Origin: Desmodesmus armatus
Lineage: Eukaryota; Chlorophyta; Chlorophyceae; Sphaeropleales; Scenedesmaceae
Direction: 5' to 3'
Assembly: GCA_007449985.2 (NCBI GenBank)
Contig: VIIQ02000004.1
Location: 930,001-994,000 of the forward strand
DNA: 64,000 nt
The position numbers and the translations under genes were made by a program. Below, piece by piece: positions 1-11,800 of this stretch; the stretch's first letter is position 1; each line of letters starts with the position of its first letter. The notes below the pieces were generated by a model. It was not told the DNA's origin, did not search any database, and saw only the letters and a program-made list of their open reading frames with translations.

Positions 1-66
1 GACACACTCACTGCCACAGTGCGTCCCCTGACATTTGCCCCTATTGTTGCCCTTTTCCATCTGCAG

Positions 67-1222
67 CTTGTGATCAGGCCCAACCCTGGCTATGTGGCCA
101 ACGTGCAGCACGACATGAGCCCCCACATGCGCAAGATCCTGGTGGACTGGCTGGTGGAGGTGGCCCAGGAGTACCGCCTGACCTCTGACACCCTGCACCT
201 CACCGTGGACCTGCTCAACCGCTTCCTGTCCCTGGAGCCCGTGCAGCGCGAGGAGCTGCAGCTGGCAGGCATTGCCTGCATGTGGATCGCCTCCAAGTTT
301 GAGGAGATCTACGCCCCCACAGCCCGCAACTTCTGCTACATCACGGACAACACCTACGACCAGGCAATGCTGGTGGAGATGGAGGCACGCGTGCTGGAGC
401 GCCTGGAGTTCAGGCTGGCCCTGCCCACAGCCAAGACCTTCCAGAGGCGCTACCTGCAGGTGGGTGCTGCTGCGCTGGGATCAGGGGCTTCAACTGAACA
501 TAGGCAGCACGCTGGACAGCAAGCATACCACTGGCGGGGACTCTCCTCCCCCAGCAGGGGCACGCGCGCTGGACAGCAAGCGTACACAGTACTCAAGCAG
601 TGCTGGCAGTTGCCTCGCAGTGCTTTCCAGAGCACTGCGCATTGCGCGCATGCAAGCAGATGCCTCAGTGACCCCCTGTGCGCACAGCACCCCCCTCATC
701 ACCCGCTCACAGAGTCCTCACATGTCTGCGCGCCACAATTTTCCTTTCTCCCTGCAGGCGGCAGCGGCAGACGAGGAGCTGCACTACCTGGCAGCCTTCC
801 TGCTGGAGCTCACCCTCATGGACGAGCAGCTGCTCAAGTACCTGCCCAGCCAGACCGCAGCAGCCAGCGTGTACCTGGCCCGCGCCATGCTTGGCCGCAA
901 GCCCTGGGACGCCACCCTGGCCCACTACAGCCGCTACGAGGAGGCGGACGTGGTGCCTGCTGCAGCAGACCTGGCCTTCAACCACGCGCACATCCAGGCA
1001 GACGGCGGCTTCACCGCCATCCTGGAGAAGTACAGCAGCGAGCGCCTGCGCCAGGTGGCCAGCCTGCCACCCTTCCAGGCCCTGCTGCCCCACAGCCAGA
1101 ACTGCAAGCAGTACACCCAGCAGCAGCAGGCGGCAGCAGCAGCCAACAGCAGCACCACAGACGACAGCCCCCTCGCTGGTTGCTTCTGCAGCGACATGGG
1201 CAGCGACATGGACCTGGCGTGA
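67..1222 (+). CDS. A-type mitotic cyclin, C-terminal part (5' end outside window)
   Basis: Cyclins bind and activate cyclin-dependent kinases; A-type cyclins act in S phase and mitosis. Two exons are visible, 67-459 and 758-1222, joined in phase 0. The first follows a ctgcag acceptor, so the gene begins upstream of the window. The cyclin box begins with MRKILVDWLVEV, the typical A/B-cyclin signature, followed by FLSLEPVQ, CMWIASKFEEI and FCYITDNTY. The last motif and the block ending LPTAKTFQRRYLQ favour A-type over B-type. Exon 2 encodes the second cyclin fold (DEELHYLAAFLLELTLMD, YLPSQTAAASVYLARAMLG) and then a Gln/Ala-rich tail ending GSDMDLA. The destruction box would lie upstream of the window. 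The family assignment is firm; the A2 versus A3 subclass is not decided. A longer open frame reading through the 298-nt intron (460-757) is an artefact. Confidence 0.9.
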
Positions 1223-3244
1223 GTGGCGGAAGGACCCCCAGCATGCGCGCATCAGCCCTCCAGAGCTACCGTCTCCTGACAGGTGCTGCTGATGTGGCGC
1301 CAGCCGAGGTTTGCCAACCTGCATTGGGGTGCCCTCATGCACGCTGCGTTGCTTTGTGCCTCTTTTTGCAGGCTATGCAGCTGCTGGGTGCGTTTTGTTG
1401 ATGCGGCAGTTGCCTGACACGGGCGCTTTCTGAGTGATTCTCCGCCCTTTTTGTACATAGAGAGCCTGACGCCTCTGCGGCTGGACTGGGACTGTAAATT
1501 TCTTTGGCATGCGCTGCTGCAACATGCAGTGCCCAGTTTGCTTATTTGTCAATTCTTGGCGCGCCCTGCTGCCCTTGCTAGCGAGGGTGCAGCAGGGACA
1601 ATAGGGACACCAGCCGGTCCTGTCAGCAACAAGAGGCCCTGTTGCTGTCACGGATGTCAGCTCGGCCTTGGGGGTTATGCAGCCCCTTTGGCTTTGTGAC
1701 TGTGTTGGTATTGGTCTTCCTTCTCAAGAAGCCTGCAGGCTATTGGGCTGATGGAGCTGTTGTTCTGTCCTTGTGGCGCACCTCCTGTGATTCCGCCCCT
1801 GGTTCACCCTGGTGCCGTGCTTGCTCTGCACACCGTGACAGTCACTTGTTTGTCGTGGCCTTCGTCCACTCGTGCCCTCCCAGCACTGACACTCGCTCCT
1901 GCATGCTGACCCACGACTGACGGCAGCGGCTATCCCTGTGAGATTCCTTGTTTTTTTCAATGCATCTGCGCCATGTGCTGAATGATGGTTGGTCTGGTTA
2001 CACTCGTGATTCTCACAGCCACAAGAACTTGTCGTGTGCATCGCTGTTCAAATAGGGCCCGTGTGGGGCACTGGGAGGCTGTCTGTGTCTGTGCTGGGTC
2101 TGGCACTCCTCCTGTGTGGGGCACCTTAAGAGTGGTAGTCCTGCATTGCAGGTAGCAACTAAGCAGCACTGCTTGCATCTGTTCGCAAAGAGTCGATTTG
2201 ATTGCAGCTGGGGTTGGGCACACGCAGACATCTGGGCAGCCCTGTACTTCTTCCCCTGCCTTGGGTTGCGTGCAGTGCAGGGCTGGCCTGTGTTGCGTGA
2301 TGGTGTGTTCGTGTTTGGTTTGGGGGGGGGGGGGTCGGGCTAGAGGGGTATCATGCATTGCAGGCTCCTCGCCGTCTTTTGTGCACTGGCAGCAGGTTTG
2401 ATGCATGTGTAGCGTGCTTGCTTGCATGTGGCTGCAGCTGCCTGCCAGCACGGACAGGTCAATGTCAATTCTATTTCATTGCTGGCGTAGCTGGTTGTGA
2501 TTGAATGACTGATTGCCTTGCCTGGCACCTTTTGTCTTCCATGTGGATTGGTTGTAAAAAGTTGAATCACTTGGCTGACAGCAACGATGTGCACATCATG
2601 CCTCTGGGCTGCCTAACGTAGCACCAGCAGTCCCGCCCTTGGCCCCCAACTCAAGCAGCGCCGCAACAGCAAGCTTGACATATGGAGGCCCTTGCTATGT
2701 GGGATGTCATCAAAACAGCACACAAACCATGGTCTCTAGAACTGTTTTACCTGAGTTCTGTACTGGTTCCAGGGTTTAGACAGATTTATCGTTGCAAAGA
2801 GCGTTCTCACCAGTGTACAATGTATAGATATCAGCAAGCAGAAAGCTAATCCTGGCTCTCCAGTAAGAAGCAACCCCCCGACTCTAACAGATCTTGCCCT
2901 GTTGAATTTCAGTCCTTCGCTCTGCTAACCTTGGTCTGCCTCACAGTCAAGAAGGTGCGTTCTGAATCAAGGGATGACCGGGCGTAGTCTCCAGCTGCGT
3001 TGGGTTGAGTTGTCCGATATCAATTTCCGACACGGACAGCAACTTGTTTTAATGGGCAGATGCGCTGTCAGCCGCTTGAATTCATATATTGTACTGCTTT
3101 GATTAATTGAACGAGGTTTTCCGGCTCGCGCAGCAGCAGGATTACCTGAGCACCAGGTCAGCACTGCTGGGTGGCAGCACAAAATATAATATGGTGCACC
3201 AGGTGCTGCTTTCCAATACAATCTTCCCGTTCTGCCCTTTGCAG
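1223..3244. other. 3' UTR of cyclin gene and intergenic region
   Basis: I see no convincing coding exon on the minus strand here. The first part is probably the cyclin 3' UTR, with candidate TGTAA poly(A) signals at 1493-1497 and 2553-2557. A run of about 13 G lies near 2321-2333. Upstream exons of the following small gene may lie between about 2900 and 3160: there is an acceptor-like ttgaatttcag before 2901, a GTGCGT donor after 2954, and a possible 23-nt exon ending before gtcagc near 3155. I could not fix them. Confidence 0.4.
1493..1497 (+). terminator. Candidate poly(A) signal TGTAA of the cyclin gene
   Basis: TGTAA is the usual polyadenylation signal of chlorophyte nuclear genes. This one lies 271 nt after the cyclin stop codon; a second candidate is at 2553-2557. 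Which is used cannot be decided from sequence alone. Confidence 0.3.
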
Positions 3245-4018
3245 TTTGAAATGGAAGACGCAATGCCACGCACAGCCTCCAAGACTCTGCCATTGGACAT
3301 CCAGCGCATGTGAGTGCAGGCACAGCATGCGGCTGTGCATACGGCTTGCCCCTGTCATGTAATTCTCAGTCCTAGACATGGTCACACACCCCAACTCAGA
3401 ACCATCCGTGTCTTTCTCCTCGGTAATGCAGCCTCTTCCCGCCCAGCCCCGGGGGGGGGGGGGGCAGGCATCACTGACATGCTGCTCTCCGCCAACACTC
3501 TTGTGTCTCCTGGCTTTACATGACCTGTTACAGGGCCTCCATCGAGCATGACACGTGCCAGCGGGAGGGCCATGCCCTGTCCCCCACAGAGAGGGCGGTC
3601 ATCATGGATGCCATCCCTGTGATGCAGAAGAAGCTGATGTACAGCGCATCCTTGAAAAAGTGAGCAAGCCCTCTCACCAGCATCTCTCGCATTCAGCATC
3701 TCTTGATCGCAGGCGCATCTTATATTCCACACAAGGAACAGATGCACCAGGCTGCATGTGCCCCGTGCTGTGTTCATTCACTGATGCATGTCGTTCCTTT
3801 ACATGTTCATGTTGACCATGTTCCTGCCATGGTCCGGCGCCGGATGCTGTCAGCTGCTCTCCGCATGGCAGGTTCATACCTTGATCCAGCTGCTTTGCTG
3901 TCATGCATCACCTGCTGCTGGCTGATACTGACTGTACCCCCTGTTCTCGCCCCAACTGCCGCTGCCCTTGCTCGACAGGCGCAGCCTGGACATCACTGCA
4001 CCCGACCAGACCGCGTAG
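3245..4018 (+). CDS. Unrecognised small protein gene, last three exons
   Basis: Three exons join in one frame: 3245-3309, 3534-3659 and 3979-4018, with donors GTGAGT and GTGAGC and acceptors ending ttgcag, ttacag and cgacag. Split codons fit at both junctions (AT|G for Met, AA|G for Lys). The encoded C-terminus contains FEMEDAMPRTASKTLPLDIQ, then IEHDTCQREGHALSPTERAV and AIPVMQKKLMYSASLKKRS, and ends DITAPDQTA before TAG. It is mostly polar and probably helical. There is no transmembrane segment and I recognise no domain. The three consistent splice junctions argue that this is a real gene. Its start is not located; candidate upstream exons lie near 2901-2954 and 3133-3155. A candidate poly(A) signal TGTAA is at 4821-4825. 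Confidence 0.5.
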
Positions 4019-4117
4019 GGAGGCGGCTGGTGCAGCGCTGCAGCTGCAATAGCAGCTGCAAGCTGCCACGAGGGACCTTCATGAGCTGCATATCCCTTGA
4101 AAGACTGCGGCAGACCT

Positions 4118-4314
4118 GAGCCGCCCAGGTGCACATGACAGACATGGCACCTTCACCGTAAAGCCAGGGCCTGGCGGCTTTCAGTGTACTCGTTACGATT
4201 AAGTTTGAGGTTTGGGTATGAGTTTGAGTATGGTCTTCTTCCAAAGCTACGGGCTACTTTCCCGAGTTCTGCCTGAGCCTCCCAGGTGCACATGACAGAC
4301 ATGGCACCTTCACC
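4118..4314. repeat. 41-bp direct repeat pair
   Basis: The sequence starting gagcc(g/t)cccaggtgcac and ending ggcaccttcacc occurs at 4118-4158 and again at 4274-4314 with one mismatch. The intervening DNA also holds shorter echoes (gtttgagtatgg). It looks like a local duplication in a 3' UTR. Confidence 0.75.
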
Positions 4315-5484
4315 CCTTGGAGCCCTGTAGTATATGAGTATGCGTTTGAGTATGGCTTCCTGTTGTTTGGCAATTCAGCGCCGCTCCAGGCTGTGCTAGC
4401 TTTGGTTTTGTGGTTGAGTCGGTGGTCTTGAGTTTTGACAGTGTCATGTGTGTCGTGGTGACGGTAGTGTACATCAGCTGTGTGCATGGGTGTGCAAATC
4501 CTTCAATATGGAGCGGTTCTGAAGCCGCATTGTATGGCACATGCCACATGTGACTTGTGTCAAAGTACAAAAGCATGTCATCCATGCAGTAGCATTCTTG
4601 TTTAGCTGGGAATCAGCTATCAACTAGTGATTGCATGGCGTCAGGCCAGTTTTGGTAGTTGGTTCGAGCATTCTTTTGGGCGGTTTTTGTCATGGCCTGG
4701 TGCAGGCGCTGTTTTCGCCGCCTGATAGGAGCATGGTCACAGCATAACAGAGACTGAAATCACTTCTGACATACACCATCCTGGGGATATGTTCATCCTT
4801 CCTCTGGTTCACAATCCTGCTGTAAGCCCTTGAGGCCGCTGTGCACCTGTTGTTGTGCTGCTGCAAGTTGCAGCAGGTTGCTCCTGGGTTCTGAGCTGAG
4901 CCCGTTGTCACTTATGAAGGCACCGCCCTAGTTTGTGTAGAGGCCTTGCAGAACGGTCTGTAAGTTTGAAAGACAGAGAGAGCGTTGGAATGCTTGTGCT
5001 GAGAGCCTGCTTTGACACATGTGTACTGTACATAGGTGAGGTTCCGCTGCAGTGGTGCTGGTGGTGTTGTGTGAGCATACAACAAAAACGCCTTGCAACC
5101 GCCACGGCCTTGAGCAAAGCTCTGCCTGCTGCTGTTGTCGGTTGTGCGATGTAACATGCAATGTTATATTTGCTGATGCTACCAAGGGTGCCAGGCATGG
5201 CTGGACCGTTTCTTTGCAAAGGCCAGAATTTGGGCACGTGGTTATGCAGATCACTTTGCACCACTCACCCCAGCACAATTTCCCCATGTCACAGCAAGAG
5301 TGCCTTGTCAAACCACAAGCTTGCTCACTGTCGCCTTGTTTTGAATTACCAATCATGGTGGGGGCTGATCCCCACAGGATGGCCGCACACAGCAATCACA
5401 CAAAGGCAACCGGCAGGGGCCAGAGGCAAACCCTCTCCAGCGTGCCGCCTCCCAACCCCTGACCTCAGGACTGGCACGGTGTAG

Positions 5485-5800
5485 CTTGGACTCAGCAAGC
5501 AGCAGCAAGAGACACACAGGCCTTCAATCCACACATCGCAAGGGCTGGAGGCTAAAGCCTCGCCAGCGGGATACGCCCTTGTGTGATATCTGAGGAGATC
5601 TCTGAAAAGTATCACTTGCACCCAGCAAGCAGCAGCAAGAGACACACAGGGCCCTTGCATCATAGAATAGTGTTGAACACACATCAAGGGCCGCAGGCAA
5701 AGCCTCCCCAGCAAAACATGCCTCATCCCCGTCTTTCAGGGGTGTCACTGGACCCGGTCCCGGCTGAGCAAGCAGCAGCAAGAGACACACACGCCTTCAA
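5485..5800. repeat. Tandem repeat downstream of the acyl-CoA synthetase stop codon
   Basis: Three units, each anchored by agcaagcagcagcaagagac, begin near 5493, 5623 and 5766, so the period is about 130-142 bp. Each unit also carries a gc-rich block with gaggc(t)aaagcctc. A degenerate fourth block starts near 5400. On the minus strand this is the 3' UTR or early downstream region of the acyl-CoA synthetase gene. Confidence 0.7.
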
Positions 5801-5856
5801 TCAACACACGGCACAGCATGTCACACCACGGTGGTGCAGAATGTGCCTTCGCTGCA

Positions 5857-8800
5857 TTACAGCTTGCTTCTCTGCTGTGGCTGCTGGCTGCTGCTCTTTG
5901 CTGTGTAGCCAGCAAACATCTTCCTGAGGGTCAGCTTGGACACCTTGCCTGTCGCAGTGTGTGGGATCTCCTGCACCACAAGGCAGCACACAGCAATGGG
6001 CAGCAACATGTAAGAGAAGGCCGTACCTTAGGCTGGCTCTGATGCGTAGCATGTGTCAGTGGCACAGATGACGTTGTGAAGGCAAGGTTGGCGGCACTGC
6101 CAGGTGGGGCAGTAAGCCCTGGACAATGTGCCAGCTGGCGCCTTCATCCATTGGCAAGAAAGATTTATTGTGCCTGGCAGTGCGTGCCAGTCTCACAGTT
6201 CAGTGCAGGCGGCAATGTGAGAGAAGTCCAAGACGAAAGAAGCACCCTGCTGCGCCGTTGCTGCAGGCGCAGGACAGGCTGGCGTGTCGGCCTTGCAGCC
6301 CTGCAGCCCTGCAAGACATGCGTGGATTCTGTGACTCCGCGTGACATTGCTGCATCGAACGCCGAGCTGGCTCCCCCCTGCTCACCTTGACCACCACGCA
6401 GTCATCTGGCACCGCAAACTTGGCAACACTGGGGTGTGATGCCATGTAGGCCAGCACATCCTCACTCAGTTGCGTGGGATCACCTGCATAGTCCATACAC
6501 CAGCCACACCACAGCAGGTACAAGATGTATGGTTGCGTTGAAACACATGCGTGCATGTGCAAGTTTGGTTGCATGTCAACCATTGGCAATGTAGGCATGC
6601 CCCTCCAATGTAATGCCTGTGTCCACCCATTCAATGGTGCTTGAAGCACCTGTCAATCCATAACTGCCGTTGGTGGTTCTTGGGTTGGAGGACTGTGCAC
6701 TGCAGCATGTGACATGCTGCATCCGACCGCAGTGACTGTGCCCTGAGTGCAGGTGATGACTGGATGGTGTGATGATGGAACGTTACGTTCGAGACTCAAA
6801 ACAGAGGGGGGGGGGGAACAGGATGGTGGATTAGCCACTAGGGACACTGATTGAGATGCAGCTCCCAATTTTGCCACAGTCACAGTACTAGTCACAAACC
6901 AACACAACACGGCTCACCTGCTCCCTGCTTCGGCACCACAACCAGCAGCGGCCGCTCACCCCAGCGCTCACTGGGCACTGCTATCACTGCAGCTTCCAGG
7001 ACCTGCGCAAGGTCAAGTGTGGAACAGACAACAAGCAGGGGTGTGTCAGATTGCTGTGCAGCAACCATGTGTGTCGTCAGAGTAGGGTGCTGGATGGGGG
7101 CCCAAACGCTGGCACACCAGGGTCAGCATTGGCCAGCATTGGTCAGCATGCAGAGGAATGAACACCCAAAACTATCACTGCAGCCTCCAGGACCTGCGCA
7201 AGGTCAAGTCTGTGCAACAGACAAAGGGCAGCAGGCAGGGGGATGTCAGCCAGCTGTGCGGCGTCAGAGAGGGCTGCCGATTGGGGGGGGGGGGGTCAAA
7301 AGTGGGCACACCGGTGTTGGCATTGGCCAGCATGCATCACCGCAGCCTCCAGGACCTGCGCAAGGTCAAGTGTGGAACAGACAACAAGCAGGGGTGTGTC
7401 AGATTGCTGTGCAGCAACCATGTGTGTCGTCAGAGTAGGGTGCTGGATGGGGGCCCAAACGCTGGCACACCAGGGTCAGCATTGGTCAGCATGCAGAGGA
7501 ATGGACACCCAATACAACCACTGCAGCCTCCAGCATCTTAGGACCTGTGCAAGGTCAAGTGTGTGCAACAGACAAAGGGCAGCAGGCAGGGGGATGTCAG
7601 CCAGCCGTGCGCCGTCAGAGAGGTCTGCCGATTTTTGGGGGGGGGGGGGGTGTCGAAAGTGGGCACACCGGTGTCAACATTGGCCAGCATGCATCACTGC
7701 AGCCTGCGCAAGGTTACGCGTGCAACAGACAACGGGCAGGGCCGTTGCTGGCGGTCAGATTGCTGTACAGCAATGATGTGTGTCATCACAGCAACTTGCA
7801 ACCTTGAAGGTGCTGAATGGGGCCCAAACGTTGGCACACCAGGGTCAGCATTGCCGAGGCATGTGGCATTCAGTACTATCAACACAACCTCCAGGACCTG
7901 CGCAAGGTCACGGGTGCAACAGACAGACAACATTGGTATGCCATACCTCCGGGAGGGTGCCATCTGGCTGAGTGCCATCATCCTGTGAGACCGCAGGGTG
8001 CCAAATGGGAGCAAAAAGCAGGCCGCCGCCCACTGCTCACCATCCATAAAAGCCACACAGCTGTGACATAAGATGCCAAGCAGCCACACAGGGCTGTGCA
8101 GCCACCACCCGGTGATCTGCCTTTGAAGCAAATCAAGGTATGCACTACTTGCAAACACCCTTGTTTTTCCTACTAGCTTGACGTCCCTGGTAGGGACGAC
8201 AGTGCTAGCCATACCTTGGGATGGCCCATAGCAGCGTTCTCCAGCTGTATGGATGACATCCACTCCCCTCCAGATTTGACCACATCCTTACTGCGGTCCT
8301 GAATACGCATGTAGCCATAGCTGTCAATGGAGGCAACATCACCTGCAGGGACCCGTGGTGACCAGCAAGAAAGTAAGTGGGGTGATAAATGTGTGATCTG
8401 CGTCGTCACTGAGGCGTTCAGGAGGTCTTGAGGCGTGCTGCACAATGCTGTGTATCATGATCATGTGTATCGAAAACTGAGATGGTGCTGTTACCCTTCA
8501 ACTCAGGCATACAAGATGGGGCACCCTCACAGTTGGACTGCATCCAGGCAGGACACGTGACCTGCAAGTGTGCCACACATCCCACAGTGTGGTACAGCAC
8601 TTGCACATGCCGAAGGTTCATTTACTAGCTTCAAAAGCTGATATGTACCAGCCGCTAATAAAAAGCATGAGCTGATGATCTCAGCGCAGTACGCCCAATA
8701 TCCACCAACAGCACAATGCTGGGACTGGCAAGTTTATCAGCAGCAGCATGCATGCAAGCCCAGCGCAGCTAGCCCGTGCTGCAGTGCACTGCAGGCCACT

Positions 8801-11800
8801 AATGCAGTGGCTGAGTGCACAGAAAAGGGGTTCCAGCTACCCTGCCTAACCACGTTCAACGTTCAAGTTGCAGCTCACCTGTGTCAAACCACCTGTCGCT
8901 GTTGACCGTCTGTGAATCATGGCGGTGGTACTGCTGTACAACGATGGGCCCTCGCACCTGCGGTGCAGCCACACAACACATCACAACACATGCCATCGGG
9001 CAGTGACAGACACAGTCACACCGATCAGACAAGCCTTGTACTGGAATCACAAACAGCTACTTCGAGCTGCAGCAGAGCTGCCTCGTTTGTCAGGGTCACT
9101 TTGGGGTGATGTTCATTTATCAGGGTCACTCTGAGGTGATGCTCATTTGTCAGGGGTCACTCTAGGTGATGCTACTGTCATGCTGTGGTAGCAGCATGAC
9201 ACCTGGCCAGCTTCAAGTCTGGGAGGTGTCCACTGGCCATGTCATGCCGTACATGTGGGTGTTGCCAAAAAAGCAGCATTGCTTAGCAGTACTGTCAGTT
9301 CGCCCTGCTCGCTACTGCTGTGGAGTGTGTGTTCTCAGCAGTGACAGCTGATTGCGCACGGCAGCCAACACACCTGCAGGTTGCCCACAGCCTGTCCGTC
9401 CCGCGGCAGCTGCTGGCCCTTGTCATCTACAAGCCTCATGTCACAGAAGATGTGTGGACGGCCCTGACCAACCTGCACACACATTTCACATTTCAAACAT
9501 TGTCGAACCTGTCTACCCCCATGTGCCACACATCGGATGCGCGTGTGGGACTGCATTGCTCAAAACACCATGCCATCATCTTGCCAGGTCATCATGACAT
9601 GTACCGTACCTGTTGAATGCAACTCGTGTTTTGACACACAGCAACACGCAGTGCACACATTTGTGCCTTGCACGAAACCCTGCCAGCCACCCAGGCGTGT
9701 TTCTGCTCGAAGCACTGCAAACCGCACTGTTGATCCTCGGGTGCCGTGCTTGTGCATGTATGTAGGGTGAGGGGGACAGGTCAGTGACGCCACGGTCAAG
9801 CTTTGTAAGCTGCCAGCAACTCAGTGGATATACTGGAGTCCACACACCTTGCATGTGGAATCCACAAGTACATACTTCTGACATACCTCTGACTTACCAC
9901 CAACATATTTTTCAAGCAACGGAGCAGCACGGCAGTGCGCAGCATGCAGCTCACAGCAAGTGCTCTCACCTTAATATCAATCAGCTCGTCTGTTGTGAGC
10001 CCGTCCCCTATCTGCTGGCTGGAGGGGAGGCCCAGGCTGCCTAGTGGGGATATCTCTGTCATGCCCCACATGTGCCGCACCTCCACACCCAACCTGTGTG
10101 CGTACGGGCAGACACACACAGCGTCAGTACTTTGAGTTCTCCTTGCCACTGGCTGTTTCACGGTTGAATGCACTCTCTGTGTCTGCACACGCCGCGGCAA
10201 CAGCATGTCACCCCAGCCTCTCAACACACACACCGTGGATGCTGTCAATGCACCCTCATCAAGTTGCAGTGCACACTCACTGTTCTCCCATATGGCATAA
10301 TGGGGGTACGAAGAGGGTCGCGTCGTGCTGCGGTGACACTCGCATACTGTAGGCCACCCCAAGCTAGTAGGCGGCAGGTGTGAGCGGATCCCAATGATGT
10401 AGAGCCGTGCTGCAATTCCTCTACTTTGACTTACCTCTCCACTGCTTCAATCATGCTGCGCGGTGGCGCCGCCCCACCAATCACCAGCCGTTTCAAGCTG
10501 TGAAGGTGGGACAGCTTGAGGGCAGCAACGTGCTGCAGCAGCCCTAGCACCACGGTGGGCACCATAGCGCTCACATCAACCTGGCAAGTGAGGCGGGAGC
10601 AGCACACGCCGGGCATGGTGTCGTTATGTTGCAGGTGGCATACAGGGGAGTGTGGTGTAGGTATGTATGTGCTGCTGCTGTCGAGCACCTGATATCTAAA
10701 ATGTAGCACCGCAGGACAGCAGACTGGTGGTGAAGCAACCCCCAGCATGGGTGTTCCAAAGATGGCAGCCTGCAGCGAAGTTTCTAGCACTAGGAACCTG
10801 AGTAGGATCAGCTGGAGGACCCTTTGCTGTGCAAGTGTTAGCCACCAGTGACGGCATGTTCTATCAATCTGAGCTCCACCAACCCGATACGAGCAACAGC
10901 GATATATAGCGGCTAACGCCCAGGTGGCGTCAGTGCTGGATCGAACCCTTCCACGTGGTTTGTAGGACCGGGGGAGGCATCACTGCAGTGATGCTGGGCT
11001 GCTGCTGGGGTACCTCACGCCGGTGGTGCTGCCTCCCCTCAGCAGGCTGGAATGAATTCGGAGTGACATTTGTGAGCAGTCGCAGTCGCACAAAAGCACC
11101 GCGACAATAGCGTTTTGTCGTCTACTGCTGAAGTCAGTCATACGCACGTCAGTCCAAGGTGCTTGGACAACTGTCATCTGCGGAGCTCGTAATCGTTCCT
11201 ATTCGCCCTCCACAATGACCAAGACATAGCTATATACGCAAGTTAACGTTTGAAAGGTGCCTCGGTGGACCTCTGTGACAGCAAGAGCAGACGGGTGAGT
11301 GAGTCTGACCTACGGTCAGCATCGTGACTGCTGCTGTAGTGCGAGAGATAGCCCAAACATCTTCTTACTGGTGCAGGCTTGCGTTTCGAAGGCTCTCCTC
11401 GCGTTGGCCATCGTGCAAGGATATCGTGCACGTATATGTTTTCATTCGTTTTTCACACAGGCCTTATGGCGGACCAGCCGTTCTGCAGATGTCGTCGACA
11501 AATATGCCTGATTGTCGTGTGGGGTGTCCAGTTGGCGATGGCCCCGCCATGGACTGCCTGCACATATGCTCTCGCAGCACAAGCAGTTCGCACCTTTCTA
11601 CCGAACACCATCACAATCCGCATCATCGATTCATTCGTTATCGCCCAGCCCGGGCGTGGTGCGGCACTTTTGGGAACGGAATGTAGACTCGTTTTTGGCT
11701 GTCATGTGTGGGGGTGTGAACTTTGCAACGTATAAAGCTCTCAACCTTAAGGTTTCGATCTAATATAGCGATATCTCTCATGCACAACAATGCTCAGTCT

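Larger units (their letters stand above)
4019..5856. other. Intergenic region between converging genes
   Basis: This stretch holds the 3' regions of the small plus-strand gene and of the minus-strand acyl-CoA synthetase. It contains a 41-bp direct repeat and a three-unit tandem repeat, listed separately. I see no coding exon. Confidence 0.5.

Noticed and set aside
19..1401. A 460-codon open frame through the cyclin region
   Set aside because: It reads through an intron (460-757) with clear GTGGGT and ctgcag borders and leaves the cyclin frame after 759; the spliced model continues the cyclin fold.
6988..7990. CRISPR-like array
   Set aside because: Repeats are 160-190 bp, contain exon-border sequence and lie in an intron of a nuclear gene; no short palindromic repeats with unique spacers.
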